Origin: Cyrtodaria siliqua
Taxonomy: Eukaryota; Mollusca; Bivalvia; Adapedonta; Hiatellidae
Assembly (NCBI GenBank): GCA_037043455.1
Contig: JAWPHD010004502.1
Location: forward strand, 122,165 to 186,164
Length of the DNA stretch: 64,000 nt
Direction of reading: 5' to 3'
The translations under genes and the position numbers were made by a program. This document shows, piece after piece, positions 50,991-63,850 of the stretch (its first letter is position 1; the number at the start of each line of letters is the position of its first letter). Below the pieces are notes generated by a model. The model was not told the origin of the DNA, searched no databases, and saw only the letters and a list, made by a program, of their open reading frames with translations.

Positions 50991-53140
50991 ATTTCTTGTT
51001 TTCAAATGCTGTGTGATGTCGCAAGATGACCCTAGTGGTTGGGGCTAACTCAGGAAAGAATCAATGACGGTGAATGCAATTACATAAGTTTAATGCAACT
51101 TTTAAAATATGTTAAATATATACAATTATCTAAAAAAACAAGCGAATACACAGATGAACTATGAAAAGAATGTTCTCATGAACGTTTAAGACGTTCTTAG
51201 TATTGTAACAAATACTGAATGTGTCGACTGATTATATACGACACTAAAGTGTTGTTAAAGTTATAACAATGTTGATCTATGATTTAGCGCGATAACTGTG
51301 ATGCGCGAGAGCTCATGAAGATGATGATGCGCAAATCCGATGAGTGATTGTCATCAGATGCCTTCTGTAAGGGTTGATGACGCGATATGTAAGATGATTA
51401 ACCTCCACTGAGGTTGTGGGTGATGTTCCTCCAGTGAGGACTGATAACGGGACCACCTTGTGTCCCGGGGGTTGTCGCTACTAGAACCTGGCCATGCTGC
51501 GCAGGTACGGGGACCGTCTCCACCGTTCTCTACGTTATACGTGGACGCTTAGCTCCACTCCGGAAGGCTTACATCCACACCTGGATGGCTAATATCCAAC
51601 CCTGGATAGCTTTGGCTGTAATTATACATACGTTTTAGATGTCGGTTGATAAACATAACAATCTTGCATAATTATCATTACCCGAACAAATCATTATTTA
51701 ATAAGTATATGTAAGCAGTACTAATGATGAGTAACAATCTATACATTTTCTACAACGCCATGTATACGCCATGTACGTCGCTGTTAATCAATGTAATATG
51801 CAACGTTATCAAATCACTCGTATATTACACTCACTGAGTTATGCATGCACACATGTATGTCACCTAATGCCCACATTATACAACGCTATGCATACGCGTC
51901 GAACATGTATACTAGTCACTCATCTCATTGTTAACTAATGTTAACAATCGTGTATTACAATCACTGAGTTATACGCCAACGTTAACTAATGTACCTATTA
52001 TACAACGTTATCAAAGTAATATTGTTTTACAATTAATGATCAATTACAATAATTACATCTAATAAAGTAACTTCAAAATCATATGCTAGTCTCAAGTTAA
52101 TGTTTGAGAAACATCAAAGCTAACCGGATGTCGTAACCGCCAAACAAGATGGCGCCGCCCACTGAATACAAATGTACGATACAAGTTCAATAAAATAAAT
52201 ACTGACCACATATTGCCTGTGAATTTCGCCGTCCAACTCCTGCTCCAAATAAAGCAACTATCAAGCAATCCCGGCATGAACTAGAAGACAATGGGTTTTA
52301 TAGCAAACGTTACGCCCAAACCATTATTTCCCCCGTTCAGTCCGTGACAAACGTGGCCAAATCTGCAGTATTGAATCTACACGAAAGGCCCCTTACACAT
52401 TTTTGCCGTTTAAGGAAGATAGACCTATACGTTTACATGAATTAGCATAAAACCAAACTTATGACACGGCCTCTCTGGCGGCCACTTAAAATGTGCACGC
52501 TTTTACGTGTTACATGAATATATCATTGATTTTGTGAATTTGTTTCAACTCAGCAATAGATTAGGGTGTAACTAACAGCTTACAAGAGCTATGTACGACC
52601 AATACGCTCTACCCGTGACATTTTGTGACATGTGATCATTTTCATTTTTCAGGAAATTTCATTTAGACCCCTCTCAACTTAATTGTTCATAAAAAATTAT
52701 GCAATATCTGATTTTTATCCTATAAATTACACAAAAACATCGATATGGCATTGAAGCTTCGATGACAAAAAAATTAACCCCGAATATAGATTTATCAACA
52801 AAATATATACTTTTGAAGTCTATGTAATGTTTTCATTTTGGGTCAGTGTATAATAATGTGCACAGCAATGGCAATCACTTGATAGGCATGTCCCTGATAC
52901 ATTTGTTTCTTTTAGAAAGGAACCTGTTATGCCAGCTAATGCTACATTTGTCTGGAAATGGCACTGATTCAGCGACTGTTTTCTAGCTGAACTCCAATGA
53001 GTTTAAGCGCATACATTTTTATACGTAGACTTCGAAGGAGAAGAGCAAGATCAGCCTTCATCATGGGTTTCAAGTCCGGGCCCGTAGCTACGCTGAGGTT
53101 GCCTCGGTAACTTTCTGGAACATACATACTACACATAAAA
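50990..53140. other. No gene seen
   Basis: AT-rich and irregular. 51770-52020 has imperfect repeats of TACAACG(T/C)TATG/TCA and CACTGAGTTAT. 51400-51620 is GC-richer (ACCTCCACTGAGGTTG, TGGATGGCTAATATCCA) with short inverted pairs. Short ORFs lack support. Confidence 0.5.
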
Positions 53141-54080
53141 ACAAGAAATCCATGGAATCACATGTCTCGCCTAATGGGGGCCGGACTTAAAAATAAAAAG
53201 GTCAATGATGCTTAAATGAAAGTTTGTAAACATTTTATTAACTAAAAACAATGGAGTTTGCCGTTTGTTGAGATGACTTTAAGTGCATTTGTTTAAAAAC
53301 AAAATGCCATTCTATTAAAAACAAGAGGCCCAAGAGGGCATGTGGATGCTCTACTTGCTAATACGGCTCTTATATCAAGGGTTGTCGACATACACCTGGT
53401 AATCATGGGCAATAAGTCTGCTGTGTCTAGTCTGGCATGGGTATTTTTTAATTTGTCCCCCATTTTCTTCTATGAATGAAATTTCATAAAAATGGGTGGG
53501 GGTAGGGGTGTTGTGGGGGGGGGGGGGGTGTTATATTAACATTCTAAACAAATATGGTAAAGATCAGATAAAAAATGAAGTAACTACATATTTAACAAAG
53601 GAAAATACAATATAGCAATTTTCAACAAATCAAGGGCTATAACCTGTCGTTACTAACAAGATCTAGCTGGTTTTCGAAGTTTTCCAAGATTTCATTGATA
53701 TACCGCGCTTTGCACAACTAGACATCATACTGAGGCTTCCTGCCACATTTTGTAGAAATCCAACAAGCCGTGTAGGAGGAGTAGCGCCGACAAGAGTAAA
53801 AATGTCAAAGTGCCATTACTCCGTCATAAATCAGCGAACTGGAACAAAAGCGTGACATGCACAACTAGACATTTTACTGATGCTTCCTGCCAAGTTTCGT
53901 CGAAATCCAACAACGCGTTTAGGAGGAGTAGCGCCGACAAGAAATTTTAAAGTAAAATGTAAAGCTGCCGCAACTCCATCAAAATCAACGAACCGTAAAA
54001 AACGCAAAAGGCACAACTAGAAATCATAGCAATGCTTCCTGCTAACACGGCGTTAACAACAAAAAAATGGAAAAAAAAAT
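53140..54080. repeat. Mixed dispersed repeats and a G-run
   Basis: 53155-53255 belongs to the 12118 family. 53530-53700 resembles the 161-bp family (AAAGATCAGATAAAAAATGA, AATCAAGGGCTATAAC). 53700-54050 has two to three units with GACAT(C/T)(A/T)TACTGA-GGCTTCCTGCCA and AGGAGGAGTAGCGCCGACAA. A G13 run lies near 53515-53527. Confidence 0.65.
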
Positions 54081-54084
54081 TAAA

Positions 54085-56930
54085 CAAGAGGTCAATGACC
54101 TTGAAGCTCTACTGATAGGTTTTTGATAGCTGGAGTAGTATTCCTGTGAAATTTCATGAAAATCCGTCGAGTAGTTTCAGAGTAGTCGCTACAAGTTTTC
54201 ATTATATAACTCTATGTAAACAAAGATGGCCGCTGGCGGCCATGTCTAACATCAACTAAAAATAATTTTGACAAGGATCAACATCATGTCATACTGATCA
54301 TTTTAAAAAAAGTCCCATATCAATATCACTTATAGTTTCCAAGAAGTAGTCGCTACAAACTTGTATTTTGAAAATCTGTTTTAGCCATGGCGGCCATCTT
54401 GAATTTCCGGCCGACCTGAAATTTTGCTAGGATCAATTAGTCATCAAGAGCAACATTCCTGTGAAGTTTTATGAAAATCCGTCAAGTAGTTACAGGTTGC
54501 GTACAGCTAAATATAGCCTGGCTGAAGCCCCGCCTTTTGTTGAATACGATTCAGTACAGAAGTGAAAGTTCACAGAGTTCACAGAGGTCAGCAGATATAA
54601 CTTTGAAATATTCAATATGCATTTTCAGGAAGGATAAACTATAGGTAAAATAATCCCCATCAGCTAGGATCATTAGTTTTTATTTACCCCAACCCCCTTC
54701 ATTTTAATGAATTTTCATGGATCTGTACTTTAAACAGTGCTTATTGGCTGCATGGTTGCGTGAAAATGACCTGTAAAGATGCTACAAACAATATCTAATA
54801 AAATAAAACAATAAATAGTACATTTAAAGTCAATCTTGTGTAATGAGCATATTGTAAAACATGGAATGGCCCTAAAAATGGAGTTGGGGAGGATAGTCTC
54901 AGAATTATTTTTTGTCATTTTTAAACTGAAAAAGTTGCATTTTCTTGATGGTTTCACATATAGAAACTGCTGAATAATGTTAGTTAATTCATTTGAACTC
55001 AGATTTTGAATATATAAAAAAAACAGTGACATTTTTATGGTAAAATCTGCTATTTTGACCCCTAAAAATCACAAATATCATTTTTGAGTAGATATTATTT
55101 TAAAGATAGCTTCAACTGGTTAAACTCACATGTTGTTGATGAAATCAATTTAAAATCACTTTATTTGAAGCAAAAGATTGGAACGGTTGTCGATATATTG
55201 CATTTTGAAGATTCTGGATTTATGCGTAAAAAACGAAGGAATTTTGCCTAAGCCGAAGCTATTTTAAGCTCTCATATTTTGTCGAAAAGGATTTTTTTCT
55301 AAAAAAGAATGACATAATATTTCTCAGATTAAATGTATCAAAAAAATTAGCCAGAAAAAAATACCTTCTGTCAGGTCTGAATGTCTCTCTATAGGTTGCG
55401 TACAGCTAAATATAGCCTGACTGAAGCCCCGCCTTTTGTTGTGTACGATTCAGTACAGAAGTGAAAGTTCACAGAGTTCACAGAGGTCAGCAGATATAAC
55501 TTTGAAATATTCAATATGCATTTTCAGGAAGATAAACTAGTAAAATAATCCCCATCAGCTAGGATCATTAAATTAAATAAAGAAATATTTTTAAATGTTT
55601 TTGAAAATTTAACATCCATTGAAATTGCATGTCAATATTCAGTGCGGATTCAATAGTGTTTGTAAACACAGACATGTGCAGAGAGGTTGAGCTGAAAAAT
55701 TTGTCTTTTTCACACTTTCAAAGGCTTTGTGATGGAAATATCTATGAAATAAGGTAATTTAAAGAAAATCTGGTGTATAATTCTTTAGATATTAGCTGAC
55801 AGGTACAACAGGAGGTCTATGGGAAAGTATTTAGTTTACTGCAACCTACAGAGGAGTAGTCGCTACAAGGTTTTACGAGATAACTATATGTAAACAAAGA
55901 TGGCCGCTGACAGCCATGTTCAACATCGAATCAAAACGATTTTCGACAAGGACCAACATCATGTCATGCTGATCATTTTAGAAAATGTCCCATATCAATA
56001 TCACGTATAGTTTTCATGAAGTAGTCGCTACAAACTTGTTTTTTTTTAACATATATGTTTAGCCATGGCGGCCATCTTGAATTTCCGCCCGACCTGAAGT
56101 TATGCTAGGATCAATAAGACATCAAGAGCAACATTCGTGTGAAGTTTTATGAAAATCCGTCAAGTAGTTTCAGAGGAGTAGTCGCTACAATTTTTCATTA
56201 TATAACTCTATGTAAACAAAGATGGCCGCTCGCAGCCATATTTAACATTTAATCAAAATATTTTTTGACAAGGATCAACATCATGTCATACTGATCATTT
56301 TAAGAAAAGACGCAATTCAATATCACTTATAGTTTTCAAGAAGTAGTCGCTACAAACTTGTTTTTTGAAAATTTAATTTTAGCCGAGGCGGCCATCTTGA
56401 ATTTCCGGCCGACCTGAAATTATGCTAGGCTCAATTAGACAGCAAGAGTAACATTCCTGTGAAGTTTCATGAAAATCCGTCAAGTAGTTTCAGAGGATTA
56501 GTCGCTACAAGTTTTCATTATATAACTCTATGTAAACAAAGATGGCCTCTGGCAGCCATGTTTAACGTCAAATCAAAACGATTTTCGACAAGAACCAACA
56601 TCATGCCATGCTGATCATTTTAGAAAAAGTCCCATATCAATATCACTTAGAGTTTTCAAGAAGTAGTCGCTACAAATTTGTTTTTTAAAAATCTATTTTT
56701 AGATTTGGCGGCCATCTTGGATTTCACATCAACATTTTTGCTGGGATCAACTAGACTTCATGGGCAACATTTCTGGTAAGTTTCATAAAAATCCATTCAG
56801 TAGTTTCAGAGGAGTAGTCGTTACAAAAAAAAGGTTACTGACGGACAGACGGACGGACAGACAGACGGACGACGGACACCGCACCACGGCATAAACTTTG
56901 CTGATCTCTGATCAGTAGAGCTAATAAAAT
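54085..56930. repeat. Array of AAGTAGTTTCAGAGGAGTAG repeat units with GACGGACGG tail
   Basis: Same family as 24480-26240: units with GTGAAGTTT(C/T)ATGAAAATCC, AAACAAAGATGGCCGCT and GCGGCCATCTTGAATTTCC, about 290-300 bp apart. Ends with a GACGGACAGACGGACGG run at about 56838 and CTGATCAGTAGAGCTAATAA. Interrupted by a separate element at 54495-55846. Confidence 0.78.
54495..55846. mobile_element. Unclassified DNA-transposon-like insertion (1,352 bp) with inner direct repeat
   Basis: Sits inside one unit of the surrounding array and is flanked by TACA (54491-54494 and 55847-55850). Ends GGTTGC...GCAACC are inverted, with imperfect similarity over about 20 bp. A segment of about 178 bp at the left end (54495-54674) is repeated directly at 55394-55570 with only a few changes. 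No coding frame with a known domain; a 100-codon minus ORF (55032-54730) is unsupported. Probably non-autonomous. Confidence 0.6.
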
Positions 56931-57080
56931 AAATATAAATTAAAAAAATGAAATAAAATCAAAAAAAAAATCAATCAATAAATCAAATAAAAAAAAAATA
57001 ATAATCAAAAAAATTTCATTTTTTTTTATATATTTAAAAAAAAAAATCAACAAAAAAAAAATACTAATAATAAAAAAAAA
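56930..57080. repeat. A-rich low-complexity sequence
   Basis: Runs of A broken by TAAT, TCAA and ATC, over 150 bp, between two repeat arrays. Confidence 0.9.
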
Positions 57081-57315
57081 GGCAAAACATCTGTTAAAGT
57101 TCGGTAAAGATCAGATGAAAAATGAAAGCTCTAACGTATTAACGAGGCAAAATATAGCATTTTTAACTAAATCAAGGGCCATAACGCTGTTACTGGCAGA
57201 TCTGGCTTGTTTTCGAACTTGTACGAGCTTTCATTGATATTTACAAACTGTTAAAGTTTGGTACAGATCGAATGAAAAATGAAGGCCCTTGGCCAGTAGA
57301 GCTAAAAATCATCAG
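57080..57315. repeat. Short copy of the 161-bp repeat family
   Basis: AAAGATCAGATGAAAAATGA, AACGAGGCAAAATATAGCAT, ATCAAGGGCCATAAC and the end GGCCAGTAGAGCTAAAAAT match 17940-18680. Confidence 0.8.
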
Positions 57316-57329
57316 CTCCAAAAAGTAGG

Positions 57330-58985
57330 TCAAGGTCATAGATAAAATCCATACATCCAAAAGGATGCACTTCCCAAGACACAACAATGCCAAAACTGAA
57401 TATGTTTTCTTGCAAAGATTAAGCTATAAAGTAGGTTTAAAACATCTAGTGAATATTATAGTTCATGAGAAAGTGATGTAACTGTAACAATTAAAGCTAT
57501 CTGCCCTTTGCTTGGATGATGAAGGCCACATCCACATTTGCTTTGTCGCGTTGCAATGTACCACTCAAGATACAACTATAAGCAAAGTTTGAAAGGTGCC
57601 TACAGTTTGGGAAAAGTGACCTAAACGCCAAAGTTGAAGGTAAAAATTATAAGGTTATCTGACCTTTTCTTGGAGGGTCAAGGTCACTTCCACATTTGAC
57701 TTTGTCATGTTGCGATGTACCACTCAAGATACAACTATAAGCAAAGTTTGAAAGGTCTAGTGCATATAGTTTGTGAAAAAGTGACCTGAACGCCAAAGTT
57801 GAAGGTAAAAATTATAAGGTTATCTGACCTTTTCTTGGAGGGTCAAGGTCACTTCCACATTTGCTTTGTCACGTTGCGATGTACCACTCAAGATACAACT
57901 ATAAGCAAAGTTTTAAAGGTCTAGTGCATACAGTTTGTGAAAATATGACCTAAACGCAAAAGTTGAACCTAAAAATTATTAAGTTATCTGCCCTTTGCTT
58001 GGAGGGTCAAGGTCACTTCCACATTTGCTTTGTCACGTTGCGATGTACCACCCAAGATACAACTATAAGCAAAGTTTGAAAGGTCTAGTGCATACAGTTT
58101 GTGAAAAAGTGACCTAAACACAAAAGTTGAACCTAAAGATTATTATGTTATCTGACCTTTTCTTGGAGGGTCAAGGTCACTTCCACATTTGCTTTGTCAC
58201 GTTGCGATGTACCACTCAAGATACAACTATAAGCAAAGTTTTAAAGGTCTAGTGCATACAGTTTGTGAAAATATGACCTAAACGCAAAAGTTGAACCTAA
58301 AAAATATTAAGTTATCTGCCCTTTGCTTAGAGGGTCAAGGTCACTTCCACATTTGCTTTGTCACGTTGCGATGTACCACCCAAGATACAACTATAAGCAA
58401 AGTTTGAAAGGTCTAGTGCATACAGTTTGTGAAAAAGTGACCTAAATACAAAAGTTGAACCTAAAAATTATTAAGTTATCTGCCCTTTGCTTGGAGAGTC
58501 AATGTCACTTTCACATTTGCTTTGTCACGTTGCGATGTACCACCCAAGATAGAACTAAAAGGACATTTTGAAAGGTCTAGTGCATATAGTTTGTGAAAAA
58601 AATACCTAAACGCAAAAGTTGAACCTAAACTTTTTTAAGTTATCTGCCCTTTGCTTAGAGGGTCAAGGTCACTTCCACATTTGCTTTGTCACGTTGCGAT
58701 GTACCACCCAAGATACAACTATAAGCAAAGTTTGAAAGGTCTAGTGCATACAGTTTGTGAAAAAGTGACCTAAACGCAAAAGTTGAACCTAAACTTTTTT
58801 AAGTTATCTGCCCTTTGCTTAGAGGGTCAAGGTCACTTCCACATTTGCTTTGTCACGTTGCGATGTACCACCCAAGATACAACTATAAGCAAAGTTTGAA
58901 AGGTCTAGTGCATACAGTTTGTGAGAAAACGACCTAAACGCAATACTTGAATGTTGACGCCGCCGCCGCCGCCGCCGCCGCCGGA
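57330..58985. repeat. Tandem array of 164-bp units ending in (CCG)n
   Basis: GGTCAAGGTCACTTCCACAT recurs at 57676, 57841, 58005, 58169, 58333, 58497 (variant), 58661 and 58825: an exact 164-165 bp period, eight full units plus diverged ones at the left. Ends with about eight GCC/CCG triplets at 58961-58983. Later units are more alike than the left-hand ones. Confidence 0.92.
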
Positions 58986-60047
58986 AAAGCAACACCTATG
59001 TCTCTTTTTTTCTTCGAAAAGGCGAGACAATAACCTTAATATTGATATATAATTAACCACTGACATTAAAATAGTATTACAGGAAATGCACTAAAATGCA
59101 GGAAATCGCAGATGATGTAGATATCAAAACGAAGTCGAGGACATGCCCCTTGACCCCTTCACCATAGAAAGGGATTTGCCTCAGTTAAATTTCAGAGCTG
59201 GCTACAGCACTGAGGTCAATTCCATTGTATCTGCTTTGCAAATATAACTAAGTTTGCATATAAAAAAAACATTTGCATAAAATGCCAATTGTGTTTCGAA
59301 TGAGTGGACTTAAATAACTTAAATCATCAACATAAATCACTTCTGGCATGTTCATTATATTTCTAGTAAAACAATTAAGATCAAGAGAAATAAACTGTGA
59401 TGAAATGCTGGTACCTAGATAGCTAGTGAATAAGGTTTCAGTGAAAACACGGGATTTGTAGCGAAGTAAATTGTTATTTTCCCGCTGGATGATGCTTAAA
59501 GACTAAAGTTTGTTGGGCAATATTAATTTGTTTAACTGACATGTTATGTCAGGATGGTAAAAAAGCTGTTTTTGCTGGGGTATATTTCAACAGCAGCTGT
59601 TTTGATTAGTTCGATTAAAATGTGTCATTTAAAAAGCCATTACTACAAGTAACTGAGGTACTGTTAGTGACTTGTCTTTTTATTTTATTTTTTTTTAAAA
59701 ATGTTCAGAGGTTTGTCACATGTGGTTGTTAATTCCCTTCTTCTAAACAATTTGCACAAAATGTCATTGCATTTTGGGTTTTGTATTATACATTTTTATT
59801 TATGTCTTGTTTATATTGGTTACCAAGTAAGATAATGTATTTTAGGGTGTCATGAATCAATTTAAATTAAAATAAACTGACAGCTTCTGATAAATCTTAT
59901 CAGATAAGCAATTCGTAATACCCTTCAGGAATTACAGAGACTACAGTGTAATTATAATTATGAAAAAGAGTCAGTCAAAGCTGATATGTTATTTAAATGT
60001 TTAAACATTGCCCTTATTAACCCCTTAAGGATAGGACACCTATAAAT
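58986..60047. other. No gene seen
   Basis: AT-rich single-copy-looking DNA. No coding frame, splice pattern or clear repeat was found. Confidence 0.5.
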
Positions 60048-60270
60048 ACCGTATAATTCCTAACAAACGCACCTGGGGGCGCGTAACATTTTTGAAAAGG
60101 GGTGCGTTTATTTGAGACCAAAAATACATAATTTAACTTTTAAATCGTGTGTTCCATTGTGAATGAAACAGATTAACTTGCATCTTTTGGTAAGTTTAAA
60201 AAATATATATTTCTAAAAAAAATGATGGGGCATTTATTAAGGGAGGGGCGTTTATTAGGGAGTATACGGT
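60048..60270. mobile_element. MITE candidate with 26-bp terminal inverted repeats
   Basis: ACCGTATAATTCCTAACAAA at 60048 and the reverse complement of TTTATTAGGGAGTATACGGT ending 60270 match at about 22 of 26 positions. AAT flanks both ends (a possible target duplication). 223 bp, non-coding, with inner GGGGC(G/A)(T)TTTATTA words. Confidence 0.6.
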
Positions 60271-61845
60271 AATAACTATTGCAGTGCTGACAAACAACTA
60301 ATATATCAAGAAAACTGAGTGAACAAAATCGTTTTAATTGTTTCTAACAAACATCTTTTAAGCAAATACTATTTTTCACTATTTTAAATATTATTTGGCA
60401 GTCATCTTGAAAATGGTATCCATATTGAAAAATAAAATATACCCAGATTATATTTCATGACTCACTGACGATCATTTTACGGTATTTACTGTGATTACAA
60501 TAATATGTTTGTTAAAATGCAATACATATGTGTTAAATTGATTTATTTTGAGTATATGAGTCCACTGTATTTTAGTAAGGTAATGTCTATCCATGTGCCA
60601 AGTTGTATAATCAGGGCTGTCTATAATAGCCGGCAGCTGGCTATATTCACCGTCTGTTTTGAATTTGGAGCCGGCTGTAAACAATATTTTCAAAAAAAAA
60701 TTAAACCAGTATAAAATATATGAAATTCTTTCATCATCTGAAAGAATCATGAAATAACTAAAAATCCTGACCTTAATTAGCACCAAAAACAAGCGATTGA
60801 ATGTAATTAGACCTCATGCTTATCTGCGGGGGAGAATGCCGACGGACCCCCTAACAACTTCTCTTGCTTTCCTCGATCACTTATGGTAGCCGCCTGTCAA
60901 ATCAAAGAAGCCACCTGTTTCAAAAATTAGAGACAGCCCTGTTTAATGTACACTTTTATTCATCAGAACAACATATGTCTGAACTAGACTTAAACAAAGT
61001 GTTAGATTTATAGAGCTACATAAAGGTCTCACTACACACTTAGCTCCCTTGCATGTGACTATAGTGATGATTCTTACACCATAAAAAGTAGGGGTGTGTT
61101 CTTCGGTTTTAGATATTTTAATAATTGCCCATAATTGTTCTTTTCTTGTTGCAGGTGTGAAAACATAGTGTGAGATTGGATGAACAGCGACACTGACAGT
61201 AAAATGTGACACATTTGTGGGTGCTCAAAATGCGTATGAATTTAGGTGCAAACTGTTTAGTGAAAGCCGAAAAGAGTACCTTGCCTGCCCCCACTCACAT
61301 TAAAAAAAAAAAGTGGGCTATGTACCAGATTTTGTGGATTTTTATGAGCAGCAGTAATTGTATTTTCCCAAAAAATACTTTTAGACTGTAAATACTTGAT
61401 TCAGAATGGAAAATTGGACTTTACTGCCTATGGCCAACACAGTAAAATCGAAGTGTGGTGTGAGACCTAAAGTGCGCAAAGTGTAGACCAACATGTACAC
61501 AGTGTGAGCAATTATAAAAATTAAACAAGAGCTGTCGGAGAACAGCGCAGCTCGACTATTCAATTTTTCAGAGAATAATAAATTATATAGTTAGTATATA
61601 CCATCAGAAAATAAGGCTAAAACAATGTGGGGTGGGTTGTGGGTTGGGGCTTGTATAGAAACTCGGGCCGATATAAAATTATGTGAAATTTTATTATTTT
61701 TATCTGTTTTAATCCACAATTGCTGTCATTTTAAAGAAATTTGTGGTCGAAAGGCAACTCGGGGAGGGAGCTGATATCTGGCAATTTGTATTGTGGCCTC
61801 ATTTCATTTTTTTATTGATATTTCATCTGTGTATCTGAATTGCGC
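60271..61845. other. No gene seen
   Basis: Non-coding by inspection. Short ORFs at 60472-60792, 60943-61212 and 61381-61563 show no domain or consistent codon signal. Confidence 0.5.
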
Positions 61846-62455
61846 AACATAGCTATGTGTAAGAATTGACCAAAAAAAATAATAATAAAAGAAAATTAAA
61901 AATCGAGTTTTGAGTGGGGGTGGGGGATGGGGGTGGGGAGAGGCGGGAGGTGGGCAACATATATGTGTAACAAGCTATATAAGAATCGACCAAAACAACA
62001 CAGAAATATGAAAAAAAAAATATTCCAGTTTCAGTGTGTGGGGGTGGGGGGGGGGGGGCGTGGAGGGGGGGGGAGGCAACATAGCTATGTGTAAGAATTG
62101 ACAAAAACAACACAGAAATATGGGGGAAAAAAACATCCAGTTTAGAGTGGGGGGGGGGGGGTGCGAGAGGCAGGGGGTGGGGCAACATATATGTGTAAGA
62201 AGCTATGTGTAACAATTGACCAAAACAACACGAAATGTGTAAAAAAAATAAAAATAAAATAAAAATATTCCAGTTTTGAGTGTGTGTGAGGTGAGGGTGG
62301 GGTGGGGGTGGTGGTAGGGCGTTGGGTGTGGGCGGCCAACATAGCAATGTGTAAGTATTGGCCAAAACAACACAGAAATAGGTAAAAAAAAAAAAAGGTT
62401 TTGAGTGGGGTTGTGGGGTGGGTGGGGGGGGGGGGGGGAGGAGAAGCTTACATGC
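61846..62455. repeat. G-rich tandem repeat, about 110-150 bp units
   Basis: Five units, each with CAACATA(G/T)(C/A)TATGTGTAAGAA-TTGACC, CAAAACAACACAGAAATATG and a run of (GGGGT/GGGG)n. G-runs of 8-15 lie near 62048, 62151 and 62425. The Pro-rich minus-strand open frames here are by-products of the C-rich strand. Confidence 0.85.
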
Positions 62456-62742
62456 AAACCTAGATCTGCCTTTATTGCACATGCGAGCCCAGAATTTGCA
62501 GAAGACAGAATTACTTACCCAACCCTTTACAACATACTATAAGGAAACCAATTCCCAAATTTAGTTCAGCTAGGATAAGAAATGTAAGAGATAGACCTGT
62601 AAATACAGCTAACACAAAACAGACACATTTTAAGGGCTATCAGAATTTGGAATCCATAGGAGCCCAGGGGTTACAGAAACCAAAATTACTTAAGCAGCCC
62701 TTAAGATCAGTAGTTCTTGAGCTGGCTGTAGACCCCTCTATC

Positions 62743-62779
62743 ACCCCCCCCCCCCCCCCCCCACCACCACCACCACCAG
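62743..62779. repeat. (C)n and (CCA)n low-complexity tract
   Basis: A run of about 17-18 C followed by five to six ACC triplets. Confidence 0.95.
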
Positions 62780-63850
62780 GGGGAATTTTGTAGGGTATGA
62801 TTTACTGAAAGAACATACATTAAGCTTCAAAATGAGACATGTGTGCCATCTTAGCGTTGGGGCTTTAGTGAGTTTTGGGGAAAATCGTTGCATTTTTAGA
62901 CGAAAATCGCCGAAATCTGGATTTTTTTTTAGAAAAAGAATGGAATATATTAGAACCAATTTGAATAGATGAAATCTTCTCAGAACGCATCTCTACGTGT
63001 CCCACCATATAATTTATGGATCCGATACTTAAATATTGAGATTTTGGGTAACATTTTTAAAAAATTGAATAAAATCGCTGATTTCTGTAGTACATTAAGG
63101 GGTATTTAACTAAAAATTAGAAATATATCTAATACAATAGAAAAAAGAAATATTGTAACCTTTTTGGGCAGGGTACGGTCCAGTGATTAAACAGAAAAAA
63201 GTTCCAAACCGCATGATGTTTGGAAATGCCTTTGGGGCGAAATATGTGTATTTTTGTCAAAAATCGCTGGAATCTGGAATTATTTTTTAAAATTAGTTTG
63301 AACATAAACTTATCAAATTGAAGCAATAGAATGTTGCACAGCATACATATTCAAGATTTTCCTGGCATCATATATAACATATGTGCTCAAATATTGGCAT
63401 TTTAGGGTAAAATGTGGGAAAAAATGACAAAATCACTGATTTTTGTAATCCATTGGGGTATTGGGTTAAAATTTAGAAAAAAATATTTAATACAATAGAA
63501 TAAAGACATATTGTAACATTTTGGATCGATCCAATAATAAAGTAGAAAAAGGTCCTGAACCATATGATGCTTAAAATATTGCCTTAATTTTCAGGCGAAA
63601 AATGTGCATTTCGGTCAAAAATCGACGGAATCTGGAATTATCTCTTGAAAATAGTTTGAACATAAACTTATCAAATTGAAGCAATAAAATGTTGCACACT
63701 ATACACATCCAAGTCATTTATTGTATCAGATATAACATATGCTCAAGTATTTATAGGGTATGATTTTCTGAAAGAACATACAATAAGTTTCAAAATGAGA
63801 CAAAATGAGGTGTGCCATCAATTCTGAGCGTTGGGCTTTAGTGAGTAACG
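62780..63850. repeat. Diverged long tandem repeat, about 370-bp spacing
   Basis: TAGGGTATGATTT(A/T)CTGAAAG and TTCAAAATGAGAC occur at about 62791 and 63756; AATC(G/A)CTGATTT(C/T)TGTA at 63073 and 63433; AATACAATAGAA at 63131 and 63491; AACATAAACTTATCAAATTG at 63300 and 63658. Non-coding. Confidence 0.75.

Noticed and set aside
58961..58983. (CCG)n as a CpG island or coding Ala/Pro tract
   Set aside because: Only about eight triplets at the end of a tandem array; no frame around it.
61853..62482. Pro-rich 209-codon minus-strand frame
   Set aside because: Product of C-rich tandem repeats; overlapping Pro-rich frames appear in two other frames.
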